A DNA stretch of 64,000 nucleotides from Oscillospiraceae bacterium (GCA_015064955.1 SVRD01000004.1:56705-120704); one strand, 5' to 3'. Positions 26,192-36,534 are shown, counted from the first letter of the stretch. Notes: generated by a model from the letters alone, not told the origin. A program made the numbers and translations.

Positions 26192-26824
26192 TTATTTCGA
26201 ATAAAGCTCGACGATAAGGTGTTCTTCGAACGGGAAATCAACGTCTTCTCTGGTGGGAAGCTCATTGATGGTTGCGACGATATTTTCCTTATCGACATTC
26301 ATCCAGGAAGGTACTGTCCTTGCGGTGATATTCTCGATAAGCACCTTGAACTTTTCAAGCTTGCGGCTGGATTCCTTAAGTGCGATTACGTCGCCCTTAC
26401 GAACTTCATAAGAAGGAATGTTTACCTTCTTGCCGTTTACAGTGAAGTGTGCGTGAAGCACGAGCTGGCGAGCTTCCTTACGGCTCTCTGCCATACCCAT
26501 ACGATAAACTACGTTGTCGAGTCTGCGCTCGATCATAGTGAGAAGGTTCTCACCGGTCTGGCCTTCTTTTCTGTCGGCCTTTTTGAAGTAGTTCTCAAAC
26601 TGCTTTTCCAGAATGCCATAGTACCTTTTAGCTTTCTGCTTTTCGCGAAGCTGAAGGCTATATTCCTTGACTCTTCTTCTGCCGCTACCTGCGCCGTGCT
26701 GGCCGGGAGCCTGTTCTCTGCGTGCGAGAGCGCACTTATCAGTCATGCATCTTTCGCCTTTGAGGTAAAGCTTGCAGCCTTCTCTGCGGCAAAGGCGGCA
26801 GGAAGGTCCAGTATATCTTGCCAT
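26192..26824 (-). CDS. rpsD: 30S ribosomal protein S4, zinc-binding type
   Basis: 210 aa. The N-terminal cysteines (C9, C12, C26, C31) mark the zinc-binding form. An S4 RNA-binding domain follows ([21 protein letters not shown]). It binds 16S rRNA early in assembly and in Bacillus represses its own gene, but here it sits inside the alpha cluster between rpsK and rpoA. Confidence 0.98.
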   Translation of the reverse strand: MARYTGPSCRLCRREGCKLYLKGERCMTDKCALARREQAPGQHGAGSGRRRVKEYSLQLREKQKAKRYYGILEKQFENYFKKADRKEGQTGENLLTMIERRLDNVVYRMGMAESRKEARQLVLHAHFTVNGKKVNIPSYEVRKGDVIALKESSRKLEKFKVLIENITARTVPSWMNVDKENIVATINELPTREDVDFPFEEHLIVELYSK

Positions 26825-26842
26825 AATTTCCTCCGTTTAATG

Positions 26843-27241
26843 TTATACGCGTCTTCTCTTGGGCGGTCTGCAACCGTTGTGAGGGATCGGCGTAACGTCT
26901 TTGATGAGTGTGATGTCAAGGCCTGCTACCTGAAGCGATCTGATAGCAGCTTCTCTACCCTGACCGGGACCCTTAACGAAAACTTCAACAGTCTTCATAC
27001 CGTGTTCCATAGCGGCCTTTGCAGCAGTTTCTGCAGCCATCTGAGCGGCGAAAGGAGTGGACTTTCTCGAACCTCTGTAACCAAGTTCACCGGCGGATGC
27101 CCAAGAAATTGCATTACCCTTGGTATCGGTGATGGTAACGATGGTGTTGTTGAAGCTCGACTGGATATGTGCCTGGCCTCTTTCGACATTCTTTCTTTCG
27201 CGACGTCTCTTAACAGCCGTCTTTTTCTGTACTTTTGCCAT
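26843..27241 (-). CDS. rpsK: 30S ribosomal protein S11
   Basis: 132 aa. The family segments [16 protein letters not shown] and [13 protein letters not shown] at the end are intact. Platform protein of the small subunit. Spaced 15 bases after rpsM. Confidence 0.98.
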   Translation of the reverse strand: MAKVQKKTAVKRRRERKNVERGQAHIQSSFNNTIVTITDTKGNAISWASAGELGYRGSRKSTPFAAQMAAETAAKAAMEHGMKTVEVFVKGPGQGREAAIRSLQVAGLDITLIKDVTPIPHNGCRPPKRRRV

Positions 27242-27256
27242 TTTTCATATCCTCCT

Positions 27257-27625
27257 TTACTTCTTCTTATTAGCGATGGTCTTAACGGGGCCCTTTCTTG
27301 TTCTTGCGTTGGTCTTGGTTCTCTGACCACGAACAGGAAGGCCTTTTCTGTGTCTTGTACCGCGATAGCAATCGATTTCAACCATTCTCTTGATGTTGAG
27401 TGCAACTTCTCTTCTGAGGTCGCCTTCTACAAGGTAATCGTTTTCGATTACGTCACGGAGCTTTGCTACATCTTCCTCGGTAAGATCCTTAACTCTGATA
27501 TCGGGGTTGATACCGGTCTTCTTAAGGATCTCATTGGAGCGTGCTCTGCCGATACCGTAAATATAGGTAAGGCCGATCTCTACTCTTTTTGCGTTGGGAA
27601 GATCTACACCGGAAATACGAGCCAT
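27257..27625 (-). CDS. rpsM: 30S ribosomal protein S13
   Basis: 122 aa. Starts [21 protein letters not shown] and ends with the basic tail RTNARTRKG that reaches the decoding region. Located between rpmJ and rpsK. Confidence 0.98.
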   Translation of the reverse strand: MARISGVDLPNAKRVEIGLTYIYGIGRARSNEILKKTGINPDIRVKDLTEEDVAKLRDVIENDYLVEGDLRREVALNIKRMVEIDCYRGTRHRKGLPVRGQRTKTNARTRKGPVKTIANKKK

Positions 27626-27636
27626 ATTCTACTCTC

Positions 27637-27750
27637 CTATCCTTGTTTCTGCTTGTGCTTGGGATTTTCGCAAATGACCATTACTTTGCCCTTGCGCTTA
27701 ATAATCTTGCACTTTTCGCACATTTTCTTTACAGAAGGTTTTACTTTCAT
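27637..27750 (-). CDS. rpmJ: 50S ribosomal protein L36
   Basis: 37 aa, starting [14 protein letters not shown]. The zinc ligands C11, C14, C27 and H32 are all present, so this is the zinc-containing form. ATG 27750 is chosen over the ATG directly upstream because it gives the family's standard N-terminus and better spacing from GAGGT. It lies between infA and rpsM. Confidence 0.96.
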   Translation of the reverse strand: MKVKPSVKKMCEKCKIIKRKGKVMVICENPKHKQKQG

Positions 27751-27768
27751 CATGTACCTCCATTCAAT

Positions 27769-27987
27769 TTACTTTGCTCTGAAAGTTATTCTTCCTTGCG
27801 AAAGGTCATAGATCGATACCTCGACGGTAACCTTATCGCCCGGAACGACTTTGATATAGTTCATACGCATTTTTCCTGAAATATGCGCGGTGACTATGTG
27901 TCCGTTTGTGAGTTTTACTTTGAACACGGTATTGGGCAGCACCTCGGTGACGATGCCCTCGCATTCGATTACATCTGCTTTAGCCAG
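27769..27987 (-). CDS. infA: Translation initiation factor IF-1, apparent CTG start
   Basis: 72 aa, exactly the usual IF-1 length if translation starts at CTG 27985-27987. Residues after the start ([12 protein letters not shown], then [31 protein letters not shown]) match IF-1 from its second residue on. Upstream in this frame there is no ATG, GTG or TTG before a stop codon about 17 codons back, so a rare start is needed. AAAGGAGG lies 7 bases before CTG; the ATT just before it is an alternative rare start, as in infC. A base error (ATG read as CTG) is also possible. IF-1 binds the ribosomal A site during initiation. Confidence 0.93.
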   Translation of the reverse strand: MAKADVIECEGIVTEVLPNTVFKVKLTNGHIVTAHISGKMRMNYIKVVPGDKVTVEVSIYDLSQGRITFRAK

Positions 27988-28000
27988 AATAATTCCTCCT
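27985..28000 (-). promoter_or_regulatory. Ribosome binding site that fixes the non-canonical infA start
   Basis: Minus-strand AAAGGAGG followed by AATTATT and then CTG. The near-consensus site with a 7-base gap points to CTG as the initiation codon. Confidence 0.75.
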
Positions 28001-28003
28001 TTG

Positions 28004-28264
28004 TCAAACTGCTTCGTTATTCTCTTTATACTCGTTTATCGCCTCGCGTATGAAGCGGTTTGTGAGTTTTTCCTGAGATAGCTTTTCGCAGTCTATCGGT
28101 TTAAGGTGTTTGAGTTTCTTTTTCTTGGGGCTTTCAACTTTACGGAGTTTTCCGTCTGCGATAAGTACATAGCCTTCATCTTCGGTCGTTCCGACGACAG
28201 TACATATCATGCTTTTATCGCGACCTGCCAAAGAAACGAAAAATTGTCCTAACAAGTCATCCAT
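28004..28264 (-). CDS. KOW-domain RNA-binding protein
   Basis: 86 aa. It begins with [20 protein letters not shown], a KOW-type motif like that of eukaryotic and archaeal L14e/L27e, followed by a basic stretch ([12 protein letters not shown]). A gene of this type between map and infA is characteristic of clostridial supercluster arrangements. Its role in the ribosome is not established. Confidence 0.85.
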   Translation of the reverse strand: MDDLLGQFFVSLAGRDKSMICTVVGTTEDEGYVLIADGKLRKVESPKKKKLKHLKPIDCEKLSQEKLTNRFIREAINEYKENNEAV

Positions 28265-28276
28265 TAAATAACCTCT

Positions 28277-29029
28277 TTAAGCCGGATCCGTCAGTATGAG
28301 CACGCCGTTTTCGGTTATCGCAACCGTATTTTCGTAGTGAGACGAAAGCTTTCCGTCTGCAGTTACGACCGTCCATTTATCGTTCAGGACGCGGACACGC
28401 CAATCTCCGACGTTTACCATAGGCTCGATTGCTATCGTCATACCGGGACGCAGACGCTGTCCATGTCCGGCAGTGCCGTAGTTGGGCACTTCGGGGTCCT
28501 CGTGAAGATTTTTACCGATGCCGTGACCGATATACTCTCTTACGACCGAAAAGCCGTTTGCTTCGACATAGCTTTGTACCGCGTGGCCGATATCGCCGAT
28601 TCGTTTGCCTTCGCCTATTGCGGCGATGCCTTCGAAAAAGCTTTGCTTGGTCACGTCGATGAGCCTTTGTGCCTCTTCACTTATCTCTCCTACTGCGAAG
28701 GTAGCCGCACAGTCTCCGTGGTAGCCTTTATAATAAGCTCCAACGTCGATTTTGACTATATCGCCGTTTTTGAGAATTCTGCGTGATGAGGGGATTCCGT
28801 GAATAATTTCCTCATTAACACTGATGCACGCTGATGCTGGAAACCCGCCATATCCGAGGAAGGAGGGCTTTGCACCGTGCGACAGGATGCATTTTTTGAT
28901 CTCGCGATCGATCTGAGCGGTGGTTACGCCTTCGCGGACGCATTCACCGCCGATCTCACGTGCTATCGCTGCGATCCTGCCGGCATCGCGCATGCGGATG
29001 ATTTCTTCACCCGATTTCAAAGTAATCAT
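28277..29029 (-). CDS. map: Methionine aminopeptidase, type I
   Basis: 250 aa. Metal ligands are visible: two Asp in KIDVGAYYKGYHGDCAATF, His in YIGHGIGKNLHEDP, and two Glu in MTIAIEPMV and YENTVAITENG. It removes the initiator methionine from nascent proteins. The start overlaps the adk stop by four bases. Confidence 0.97.
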   Translation of the reverse strand: MITLKSGEEIIRMRDAGRIAAIAREIGGECVREGVTTAQIDREIKKCILSHGAKPSFLGYGGFPASACISVNEEIIHGIPSSRRILKNGDIVKIDVGAYYKGYHGDCAATFAVGEISEEAQRLIDVTKQSFFEGIAAIGEGKRIGDIGHAVQSYVEANGFSVVREYIGHGIGKNLHEDPEVPNYGTAGHGQRLRPGMTIAIEPMVNVGDWRVRVLNDKWTVVTADGKLSSHYENTVAITENGVLILTDPA

Positions 29030-29658
29030 ATTCCGAGAGCCTTCTTTACGAGGGCGGTTACTTCCGCCGGCGATTTTTGACCGTCAACAGTGACGAGAAG
29101 GTTCTTGTTCTTGTAGTAACCGATAAGCGGTTCTGTTTCGGCGTGATACACGCCAAGTCGGTGTTCAACGACTTCAGGCTTATCATCTTTTCTCAACGTA
29201 AGGGGTGCGCCGCACTTATCACAGGTTTCGCCATCCTCGGAGGGATTGAACTTAACGTGGTAGCTGGCGCCGCAGGCGGAGCAGAGCCTCCTGCCGCTCA
29301 TACGTTCAACGATTGCTTCATCGGGAACCTCGATGTCCAAAACAACGTCGATTTTTGTTCCCATAGCATCCAATGCTTCGGCCTGGGGAATCGTGCGGGG
29401 GAAACCGTCAAGAATGAAACCGTTCTTGCAGTCGTCCTGCGCGATTCTATCTTTGACGATGCCGATAACGACCTCGTCGGAAACCAGCGAGCCTGCTTCG
29501 ATCGCCGATTTTGCAGCAAGACCCATAGGGGTGCCTGCCTTCATCGCCTCACGAAGCATTGCTCCGGTAGAAAGAGTCGGGATACTCATTGTTTCGGATA
29601 TGATATCCGCCTGGGTGCCCTTGCCCGCACCGGGAGGGCCAAACAGAATGATATTCAT
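29026..29658 (-). CDS. adk: Adenylate kinase with zinc-binding lid
   Basis: 210 aa. P-loop GPPGAGKGT at residues 7-15, NMP-binding DGFPRTIPQAEAL, and a lid with four cysteines (CSACG ... CDKCG), the zinc-stabilised form common in Gram-positives. It interconverts ATP and AMP with two ADP. Located between secY and map. Confidence 0.98.
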   Translation of the reverse strand: MNIILFGPPGAGKGTQADIISETMSIPTLSTGAMLREAMKAGTPMGLAAKSAIEAGSLVSDEVVIGIVKDRIAQDDCKNGFILDGFPRTIPQAEALDAMGTKIDVVLDIEVPDEAIVERMSGRRLCSACGASYHVKFNPSEDGETCDKCGAPLTLRKDDKPEVVEHRLGVYHAETEPLIGYYKNKNLLVTVDGQKSPAEVTALVKKALGI

Positions 29659-29670
29659 AAACGAATCTCC

Positions 29671-30957
29671 TTAGTCAAGAAATCCTTTATAATGGCGCAT
29701 TGTGATCTCACTTTCGAGCTGGCGGGTAGTTTCAAGAGCTACGCTTACTACGATGATGATCGAAGTACCACCGAAGACGAGATTGGTGAGAGCAGGCTGA
29801 TTTGTCCACGCGAGGAGGACAGGGAAGATCGCCATAAAGGAGAGGAATACAGCACCCATAAGAGTGATTCTGTTAACTACCTTCTTGATGTAGTCAGAAG
29901 TAGGTTTACCGGGTCTGTAACCGAGAATCGTACCGCCGTTCTTCTTCAAGTTGTTGGCAACTTCTACGGTGTTGAAGGAAATCGACAAGTAGAAGTATGC
30001 GAAAGCAACGATAAGAACGAACATTACGATTACGTAGAAGGGATAATCGGAAGTTGCAGAGAACCATGTTTCGATAGGCTTCTGCCAGCTGGGAATGAGC
30101 ATTGCGAGAGTTGCGGGCATCATTACAATCGCGTTAGCGAAGATGATGGGCATTACGCCGCTCATAAGAACCTTGATGGGAAGATGTGTGCTCATGCCGC
30201 CATACATCTTTCTGCCAACCTGACGCTTCGCGTACTGAACGTTCAAACGGCGTTCGGAGTTCGAGAAGAATACGGTAAGAGTGATGATGAGGAGCATTGC
30301 GAGCAACGCGAGAAGTACCCAGAATATCTGAGAGCTTGCGTTATCCGTGATGAGACGGATCATAACGCCGAACATACGAGGAGCGCTGGATACGATATTC
30401 GCGAAGAGAATCATAGAGATACCGTTGCCGATACCCTTTTCGTCAATTCTTTCACCTGCCCACATTACGAGCGAGGAGCCTGCAGTAAGTGCTACAACAA
30501 TTACAAGTGCAGGGAACCAACCGTTAGGGATAAGACCGGGATAGCTGTTTTTAACGGTAATGTAGTAGCCGTAGCCGGTAACGACTGCGAGTGCTACAGT
30601 TACCCAGCGAGTGATTCTCTGGATTTTAGCCTGTCCTTCGGGACCGTTCTTGGACATACGTTCAAGAGCAGGAATCGCGATGGAGAGGAGCTGCATAACG
30701 ATCGAAGATGTAATGTAAGGGCTTACACCGAGTGCAAAAAGAGTGCCCTGCTGGAACGCATAACCGGACAACATATTGAAGTAGCCGAGAATCGTACCGT
30801 CTGTTGCACCTTCCATAGACGCTTTAAGCGTTTCACCGTCGATATACGGTACAGGAATCGAGGAACCGAGTCTGTAGAGTATAATTACGAATATGGTGAA
30901 AAGGATCTTTTTCTTAAGATCGGGTGTTTTCCACGCGTTAGCGAAAACCCTGAACAT
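29671..30957 (-). CDS. secY: Protein translocase subunit SecY
   Basis: 428 aa with ten predicted membrane helices. Family segments include PYITSSIVMQLL, the cytoplasmic loop NSERRLNVQYAKRQVGRKMYG and GKPTSDYIKKVVNRIT. Forms the protein-conducting channel with SecE and SecG, which are not in this window. It shares one base with the rplO stop. Confidence 0.98.
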   Translation of the reverse strand: MFRVFANAWKTPDLKKKILFTIFVIILYRLGSSIPVPYIDGETLKASMEGATDGTILGYFNMLSGYAFQQGTLFALGVSPYITSSIVMQLLSIAIPALERMSKNGPEGQAKIQRITRWVTVALAVVTGYGYYITVKNSYPGLIPNGWFPALVIVVALTAGSSLVMWAGERIDEKGIGNGISMILFANIVSSAPRMFGVMIRLITDNASSQIFWVLLALLAMLLIITLTVFFSNSERRLNVQYAKRQVGRKMYGGMSTHLPIKVLMSGVMPIIFANAIVMMPATLAMLIPSWQKPIETWFSATSDYPFYVIVMFVLIVAFAYFYLSISFNTVEVANNLKKNGGTILGYRPGKPTSDYIKKVVNRITLMGAVFLSFMAIFPVLLAWTNQPALTNLVFGGTSIIIVVSVALETTRQLESEITMRHYKGFLD

Positions 30958-31397
30958 TATACCACCTCAGCCTTTCCGCCTGCTGCTTCTATCTTCTCTT
31001 TTGCCTGAGCCGAGAAAACAGCCGCCTTAACGGTAAGTGCCTTGGTGATTTCTCCGTTGGCGAGTACTTTAAGGCCATCGAATCTATTCTTGATAACTTT
31101 ATCATTAATAAGAGTATCGATGTCGATCACTGCGCCTGCTTCATATCTGTCGAGTGCTTCAACATTTATGATAGCGTACTGCTTTGCGAAGTGATTAGTG
31201 AAACCCCTCTTAGGGAGTTTTCTGTACAGAGGAAGCTGACCTCCCTCGAAGCCCGGCCTGACACCACCGCCGGAACGTGCGTTCTGACCCTTGTGTCCTT
31301 TGCCTGCTGTCTTACCGTTGCCGCTACCTGCACCTCTACCCTTTCTGAAGTTGGGTTTGGTGGAGCCGGCAGCCGGAGAAAGCTCATGAAGCTTCAT
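30957..31397 (-). CDS. rplO: 50S ribosomal protein L15
   Basis: 146 aa. The N-terminal glycine-rich part ([22 protein letters not shown]) that threads into the rRNA is intact. It lies between rpmD and secY. Confidence 0.98.
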   Translation of the reverse strand: MKLHELSPAAGSTKPNFRKGRGAGSGNGKTAGKGHKGQNARSGGGVRPGFEGGQLPLYRKLPKRGFTNHFAKQYAIINVEALDRYEAGAVIDIDTLINDKVIKNRFDGLKVLANGEITKALTVKAAVFSAQAKEKIEAAGGKAEVV

Positions 31398-31425
31398 AAC
31401 TTTTTCCTCCTAATCTGTAAAATAG

Positions 31426-31608
31426 TTATTCAGCATCTTCGACACTGATGAGGTGAGAGATGAGAGCGATTTTGCCTTCGATGGCTTCATTCTTCTCAAC
31501 GACCTTGTTGTCGCCGATCTTCTTGAGACCGAGCGAGTTTGCGGTAAGAATGTGATTCTTCTTACGGCCGATGAGGCTCTTTGCAAGAGTGATTTTGACC
31601 TTTGCCAT
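31426..31608 (-). CDS. rpmD: 50S ribosomal protein L30
   Basis: 60 aa, the usual size; [19 protein letters not shown] start, with the conserved LGLKKIGD segment. It follows rpsE by 13 bases. Confidence 0.97.
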   Translation of the reverse strand: MAKVKITLAKSLIGRKKNHILTANSLGLKKIGDNKVVEKNEAIEGKIALISHLISVEDAE

Positions 31609-31621
31609 TTCTACACCCTCC

Positions 31622-32119
31622 TTAATTGTTAACTGCTTCGACGCTTATGCCACGCATTTTAGCGACTTCTTCGGCAGTACGGAGCTGCTTGAGAGCTTCG
31701 AAGGTTGCCTTAACGACGTTCGCTTTATTGCCGGAGCGGAGCGACTTAGCACGGATATCACGGATACCTGCGGATTCGAGAACGGCACGTACGGTACCGC
31801 CTGCGATGATACCGGTACCAACTGCAGCGGGCTTAAGAAGCACTCTGCCGGCACCGAATTCGCCGATAACTTCGTGAGGAATGGAGGTGCCTTTGAGGGA
31901 AACCTCAACGACATTCTTCTTTGCAGCTTCGATCGCCTTGCTGATCGCATCGGGTACTTCGGCAGCCTTGCCGATACCGTAGCCGATGTGACCTTCACCG
32001 TCGCCGACTACTACGAGTGCGGAGAAACGTGCGATACGGCCGCCTTTTACGGTTTTGGAAACTCTCTTGGTATCAATGAGGGTTTCTTTGAGTTCAAGCT
32101 TGCTGAAATCTTTTTTCAT
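31622..32119 (-). CDS. rpsE: 30S ribosomal protein S5
   Basis: 165 aa. The double-stranded RNA-binding-like N-terminal domain ([25 protein letters not shown]) and the C-terminal domain ([21 protein letters not shown]) are complete. It lies between rplR and rpmD. Confidence 0.98.
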   Translation of the reverse strand: MKKDFSKLELKETLIDTKRVSKTVKGGRIARFSALVVVGDGEGHIGYGIGKAAEVPDAISKAIEAAKKNVVEVSLKGTSIPHEVIGEFGAGRVLLKPAAVGTGIIAGGTVRAVLESAGIRDIRAKSLRSGNKANVVKATFEALKQLRTAEEVAKMRGISVEAVNN

Positions 32120-32128
32120 GATGCCCTC

Positions 32129-32491
32129 CTAAAACTTGAGTCCGGCTTCGCGGGCTGCTTCTGCGAGCGCCTTGATACGTCCGTGGTAGAGGTAACCGCC
32201 TCTGTCGAATACGACTTCGGTGATTCCCTTTTCGAGCGCTCTTTCAGCTGCGAGCTTGCCGACCTTCTGAGCTGCTTCTACGTTACCGCCTTCGTTCTTT
32301 TCGAAGCCGGCTTCGTAGCTGGATACAGCAACGAGGGTATTACCGACAGTGTCGTCGATCAGCTGGACCTGAATGTTGTTATTGGAACGATATACGCAAA
32401 GGCGAGGTCTTGCGGGAGTACCGGAGATTTTGGCTCTGACTCTCTTATGACGGTGGAGTCTCTTTGCGTTCTTATTTTCGCGACTAACCAT
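32129..32491 (-). CDS. rplR: 50S ribosomal protein L18
   Basis: 120 aa; [23 protein letters not shown] and the ending [25 protein letters not shown] are standard. It binds 5S rRNA with L5. Confidence 0.98.
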   Translation of the reverse strand: MVSRENKNAKRLHRHKRVRAKISGTPARPRLCVYRSNNNIQVQLIDDTVGNTLVAVSSYEAGFEKNEGGNVEAAQKVGKLAAERALEKGITEVVFDRGGYLYHGRIKALAEAAREAGLKF

Positions 32492-32512
32492 TGTATTTTA
32501 TTCTCCTTTCCC

Positions 32513-33052
32513 CTATTTGCCTGCCTTGCCGGCCTTACGTCTGATTCTTTCATCAGAGTACTTGATACCCTTGCCGAGATACGGTTCGGGAGGTCTCTTA
32601 CCTCTGATTTCAGATGCGAGCTGGCCGACCTGCTGTTTGTTTGCACCGCAAACGATTACGGTGTTTGCGTTAGGAACCTCGAAGGTGATTCCATCGGGTT
32701 CTTCGAAAATAACGGGGTGAGAGTAGCCGAGGCCGAGTTCAAGCTTCTTGCCGTTCTTTGCTGCTCTGTAACCAACGCCGTTGATTTCGAGAGTCTTCTT
32801 ATATCCTTCGGTAACGCCAACGATCATATTGTTAATGAGCGTTCTGGAGAGACCGTGGAGAGACTTGTGTTCCTTGCTTTCGGAAGGACGCTTTACGTTG
32901 ATAACCGCGCCGTCATTTTCAATGATCATAGCGGGGTTGATCTGTTCGTTCAAGGTACCCTTGGGGCCGGTAACGGTTACGAGGTTAGCGTCGCTTACTT
33001 CGACCTTAACACCGGCAGGAACGGTAATTGTCATTCTGCCTATTCTGGACAT
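32513..33052 (-). CDS. rplF: 50S ribosomal protein L6
   Basis: 179 aa with the two repeated L6 folds. The C-terminal signature PEPYLGKGIKYSDERIRRKAGK is present. Located between rpsH and rplR. Confidence 0.98.
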   Translation of the reverse strand: MSRIGRMTITVPAGVKVEVSDANLVTVTGPKGTLNEQINPAMIIENDGAVINVKRPSESKEHKSLHGLSRTLINNMIVGVTEGYKKTLEINGVGYRAAKNGKKLELGLGYSHPVIFEEPDGITFEVPNANTVIVCGANKQQVGQLASEIRGKRPPEPYLGKGIKYSDERIRRKAGKAGK

Positions 33053-33064
33053 GTCTTTACCTCC

Positions 33065-33463
33065 TTACCATACGAACGCAAGAACTTCGCCGCCGATGTT
33101 CTGCTTACGTGCAGCCTTATCGGTCATAAGTCCCTTCGAGGTAGAGATGATCGCAATACCGAGACCGTTCTTTACCTTGGGGAGATCCTGGCTGGCCGCG
33201 TAGATACGAAGGCCGGGCTTGGATACTCTGCGAAGACCCTGGATGATTCTCTGTTTGTTGTCGCCGTACTTGAGGGTAACCTTGATGATTCCCTGCTTGC
33301 CGTCCTCGATGATTTCGAAGGACTTGATGTAGCCCTCATCGAGAAGGATCTGAGCGATAGCCTTTTTCAAATTGGAGGCAGGAATTTCTACGGTTTCATG
33401 CTTTGCCGAATTCGCATTGCGGATTCGAGTAAGCATATCCGCTACTACGTCTGTAATCTGCAT
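33065..33463 (-). CDS. rpsH: 30S ribosomal protein S8
   Basis: 132 aa; [25 protein letters not shown] start and [21 protein letters not shown] end, as in the family. In E. coli S8 represses the spc operon; no matching binding site was recognised here. Confidence 0.98.
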   Translation of the reverse strand: MQITDVVADMLTRIRNANSAKHETVEIPASNLKKAIAQILLDEGYIKSFEIIEDGKQGIIKVTLKYGDNKQRIIQGLRRVSKPGLRIYAASQDLPKVKNGLGIAIISTSKGLMTDKAARKQNIGGEVLAFVW

Positions 33464-33480
33464 TTCTGTCTTTCCTCCTC

Positions 33481-33666
33481 TTACCAGCTGGCTTTCTTCA
33501 CGCCGGGAATCTCGCCCTTGTAAGCAAGTTCACGGAAGCAGATACGGCAGATACCGTATTTGCGGAGATAAGCGTGAGGTCTGCCGCATATTTTGCATCT
33601 GTTATATTCGCGGGTGGAAAATTTCTGCTGTTTCTGCTGCTTGAGCACCATTGCTTTTCTTGCCAT
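33481..33666 (-). CDS. rpsZ: 30S ribosomal protein S14, type Z
   Basis: 61 aa short form with zinc cysteines C24, C27, C40 and C43 (CKICG ... CRIC). The type Z form is usual in Gram-positive bacteria. It lies between rplE and rpsH. Confidence 0.97.
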   Translation of the reverse strand: MARKAMVLKQQKQQKFSTREYNRCKICGRPHAYLRKYGICRICFRELAYKGEIPGVKKASW

Positions 33667-33680
33667 TTCGTTTTCCTCCC

Positions 33681-34223
33681 TTATGCCTTTGCGAACGGTG
33701 CGCCGAGGAGAGTAAGAAGTTCTTTTGCTTCCTCGTCAGTGTTCGCGGTGGTTACAAATATAATGTCCATGCCTCTGATTTTGTCGATCTTGTCATATTC
33801 GATTTCGGGGAATATGAGCTGTTCCTTAAGACCCATGGAGTAGTTACCTCTGCCGTCGAAGGCGTTGGGGTTGATACCCTTGAAGTCTCTTACGCGGGGA
33901 AGCGCAAGGTTAAAGAACTTATCAACAAATTCGTACATATTCTCACTTCTGAGAGTTACCTTTGCACCGATCTTCATACCTGCACGAAGCTTGAAGTTGG
34001 ATACCGACTTCTTAGCGTAGGTGGGGATAGCCTTCTGACCGGTGATAAGGGTAAGATCGCCGATGATGTTGTCGATTACCTTTGCGTTATCCTTAGCTTC
34101 GCTTTCGCAGCAGTTAATGATAACCTTTTCAAGACGGGGAATCTGCATCGGGCTCTTATAGTTGAACTTTTTCATCAACGCAGGAGCAACATCGCTATTA
34201 TAGAATTCTTTAAGTCTAGACAT
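33681..34223 (-). CDS. rplE: 50S ribosomal protein L5
   Basis: 180 aa; [38 protein letters not shown] and the end are conserved. It carries 5S rRNA into the large subunit. Confidence 0.98.
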   Translation of the reverse strand: MSRLKEFYNSDVAPALMKKFNYKSPMQIPRLEKVIINCCESEAKDNAKVIDNIIGDLTLITGQKAIPTYAKKSVSNFKLRAGMKIGAKVTLRSENMYEFVDKFFNLALPRVRDFKGINPNAFDGRGNYSMGLKEQLIFPEIEYDKIDKIRGMDIIFVTTANTDEEAKELLTLLGAPFAKA

Positions 34224-34240
34224 TGTTTAACCTCCCTGCA

Positions 34241-34558
34241 TTAAAGTGTTTCGCCGCACTTAGTGCAAACGCGGCTTCTTTCGCCGTCCGCGTTGCGAAC
34301 GTGCTTAACTCTGCGGCCTGCCTGGCATTTCGGGCAGTAAAGCATAACCTTGGATGCGTAGATAGCGCCTTCGGTTTCGATGATACCGCCGGGTTCGCCC
34401 TGCTTTCTGGGCTTAACGTGCTTCTTAACCTTGTGTACGCCTTCTACGATAACCTTGCCTTCGGAAGGAGATACTGCGATAACCTTACCGACGGACTTTG
34501 CATACTTGCCGGAGATTACGTATACGGTATCGCCGGACTTAACGTGCATTTTACTCAT
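34241..34558 (-). CDS. rplX: 50S ribosomal protein L24
   Basis: 105 aa. KOW motif near the N-terminus (VKSGDTVYVISGKYAKSVGKV) and two CXXC pairs in the C-terminal half (CPKC, CTKC), suggesting zinc binding. An assembly-initiating 23S rRNA binder. Confidence 0.97.
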   Translation of the reverse strand: MSKMHVKSGDTVYVISGKYAKSVGKVIAVSPSEGKVIVEGVHKVKKHVKPRKQGEPGGIIETEGAIYASKVMLYCPKCQAGRRVKHVRNADGERSRVCTKCGETL

Positions 34559-34572
34559 TGTCTTCTACCTCC

Positions 34573-34941
34573 TTAAACCACTTCGGGCGCGAGGGAGAGG
34601 ATCTTCATGTATCCTTTTTCACGCAATTCTTTAGCAACCGGACCAAAGATACGGGTGCCTACGGGATCCTTATCTTCTTTGATGAGGACTGCCGCATTGT
34701 CATCGAAACGTACGTAGGAGCCGTCGTTTCTTCTGGTGGGCTGAACGGTTCTGACAACTACTGCCTTAACAACGTCGCCCTTCTTTGCTACACCGCCGGG
34801 TGCAGCCTTTTTAACGGAGCAGACGATAACGTCGCCTACGCCCGCATAGCGTCTACCGGTGCCGCCAAGAACTCGGATGCACAACAATTCTTTTGCGCCA
34901 GTGTTGTCAGCGACCTTAAGACGGGACTCTTGCTGTAACAT
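34573..34941 (-). CDS. rplN: 50S ribosomal protein L14
   Basis: 122 aa; [27 protein letters not shown] start and the conserved [18 protein letters not shown] segment near the end. Confidence 0.98.
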   Translation of the reverse strand: MLQQESRLKVADNTGAKELLCIRVLGGTGRRYAGVGDVIVCSVKKAAPGGVAKKGDVVKAVVVRTVQPTRRNDGSYVRFDDNAAVLIKEDKDPVGTRIFGPVAKELREKGYMKILSLAPEVV

Positions 34942-34956
34942 TGTGTACCTCCTGAA

Positions 34957-35211
34957 TTACTTAGCTTTCTCGATGATTTCAACGAGACGCCAGTTCTTGT
35001 CTTTGGAAAGCGGACGAGTTTCCATGATCATAACCTTATCGCCGATGTTAGCGATGTTATTTTCGTCGTGCGCTTTGAAACGAACAGTTCTTTTAATGAT
35101 TTTCTTATAAAGAGGATGCTTCACGTTATCGCGGATGGCGACGACGATCGTCTTGTCCATCTTGTCGGAAACAACGATACCGACTCTGGTTTTTCTAAGA
35201 GCTCTTTCCAT
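34957..35211 (-). CDS. rpsQ: 30S ribosomal protein S17
   Basis: 84 aa; [21 protein letters not shown] and the [20 protein letters not shown] end match the family. It lies between rpmC and rplN. Confidence 0.98.
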   Translation of the reverse strand: MERALRKTRVGIVVSDKMDKTIVVAIRDNVKHPLYKKIIKRTVRFKAHDENNIANIGDKVMIMETRPLSKDKNWRLVEIIEKAK

Positions 35212-35226
35212 CGTTTCTTATCCTCC

Positions 35227-35427
35227 TTAAGCTTTTTCTGCGAGTTCTTTTTCACGGAGAACCGAGAGAAGTCTCGCAATAGTCTTTTTGGTCTCAGCAA
35301 TCTTCATGGGATTGTCGAGCTGATTGATAGAATGCTGGAAACGAAGGTTGAAGAGAGCTTCCTTCTGTTCTGCGATATTCTTCTGCAGCTCGGAGATCGG
35401 CATATTTCTGATTTCTTTAATAGTCAT
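35227..35427 (-). CDS. rpmC: 50S ribosomal protein L29
   Basis: 66 aa helical protein with the motif [19 protein letters not shown]. It lies near the exit tunnel and helps dock trigger factor and SRP. Confidence 0.97.
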   Translation of the reverse strand: MTIKEIRNMPISELQKNIAEQKEALFNLRFQHSINQLDNPMKIAETKKTIARLLSVLREKELAEKA

Positions 35428-35440
35428 CTTCTTCTACCTC

Positions 35441-35860
35441 CTATTTCTCGAGGTCAGCCTTAGTGGCGAACTTACATTTAAGCGGGAGCTTGTGCATTGC
35501 GAGACGCATAGCTTCGCGAGCCTGTGCTTCGTCAACGCCGTCCATTTCGAACATTACTCTGCCCGGCTTAACTACTGCTACCCAGTATTCAGGCGAACCC
35601 TTACCGGAACCCATACGGGTTTCAGCAGGCTTTTCGGTTACGGGCTTATCGGGGAAAATCTTGATCCAAACCTTACCGCCACGCTTTACGTAACGGGTCA
35701 TAGCAATACGTGCTGCTTCGATCTGGTTGCTGGTAACCCAAGCGGGTTCGGTAGCAACAAGGCCGTAGGAACCGTAGGTAATGGTGTTACCTCTGTAAGC
35801 CTTACCTGTGAGTCTGCCTCTCTGCACACGTCTGTATTTAACTCTCTTAGGCATTAACAT
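35441..35860 (-). CDS. rplP: 50S ribosomal protein L16
   Basis: 139 aa, starting [11 protein letters not shown]. The first ATG (35860) is preferred because GGAGGT, inside the end of rpsC, lies 8 bases before it. The start overlaps the rpsC stop (TGATG). Confidence 0.98.
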   Translation of the reverse strand: MLMPKRVKYRRVQRGRLTGKAYRGNTITYGSYGLVATEPAWVTSNQIEAARIAMTRYVKRGGKVWIKIFPDKPVTEKPAETRMGSGKGSPEYWVAVVKPGRVMFEMDGVDEAQAREAMRLAMHKLPLKCKFATKADLEK

Positions 35861-36534
35861 CAGCGTCTACCTCCTTCACGTGCCGAGGAACGCTTAACTT
35901 CGGGAAGAACTTCGCCCTTGTAGATCCATACCTTGATACCGATCTTACCGTAGGTGGTGTTTGCTTCCCAGAAGCCGTAGTCGATGTCGGCTCTAAGGGT
36001 CTGGAGGGGAATTGTACCCTCGTGATAATGTTCGCTTCTTGCGATTTCTGCACCGCCGAGACGGCCGGAAACGCAGATCTTGATACCCTTCGCCTGAAGT
36101 CTCATGGTTCTACCGATGGACTGCTTCATAGCACGGCGGAAGGAAATTCTCTTTTCGAGCTGAGCAGCTATGTTTTCTGCAACGAGCTGTGCGTTGAGAT
36201 CAGGCTGCTTGATTTCAACAACCTTAACGTCGACGGTTGCGTCGGTCTTAAGGAAGTCCGCAATATCCTTCTTGAGCTTTTCGATCTCCGAGCCGCCCTT
36301 ACCGATTACGATACCGGGCTTAGCACAGTGAACGATTACTCTTACGCGGCTGCTGTCACGTTCAATTTCGATAACGGGAACGCCTGCCTGCATAAGACGC
36401 TTCTTGAGGTATTTTCTGAGATTGTAGTCGGAGACGATGGTATCGCCGAAGGTTTCGTCCTTCGAGTACCAACGGGAGCTCCAATCTTTGATAACACCTA
36501 CACGGAGACCGTGAGGATTAACTTTCTGTCCCAT
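35860..36534 (-). CDS. rpsC: 30S ribosomal protein S3
   Basis: 224 aa. N-terminal [25 protein letters not shown] domain with [14 protein letters not shown], and a conserved C-terminal domain. Forms the mRNA entry site with S4 and S5. Its last codons contain the rplP ribosome binding site. Confidence 0.98.
   Translation of the reverse strand: MGQKVNPHGLRVGVIKDWSSRWYSKDETFGDTIVSDYNLRKYLKKRLMQAGVPVIEIERDSSRVRVIVHCAKPGIVIGKGGSEIEKLKKDIADFLKTDATVDVKVVEIKQPDLNAQLVAENIAAQLEKRISFRRAMKQSIGRTMRLQAKGIKICVSGRLGGAEIARSEHYHEGTIPLQTLRADIDYGFWEANTTYGKIGIKVWIYKGEVLPEVKRSSAREGGRR

Noticed and set aside
26219..31008. Long plus-strand ORFs (for example 26219-27811 and 29077-31008) opposite the ribosomal genes
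   Set aside because: They are antisense to clearly identified rpsD, rpsK, rpsM, adk and secY and encode Cys/Ser/Phe-rich sequence with no family features.
31571..33523. 650-codon plus-strand ORF opposite rpsE-rpsH
   Set aside because: A shadow of highly expressed genes with biased codon use; no ribosome binding site or recognisable protein.
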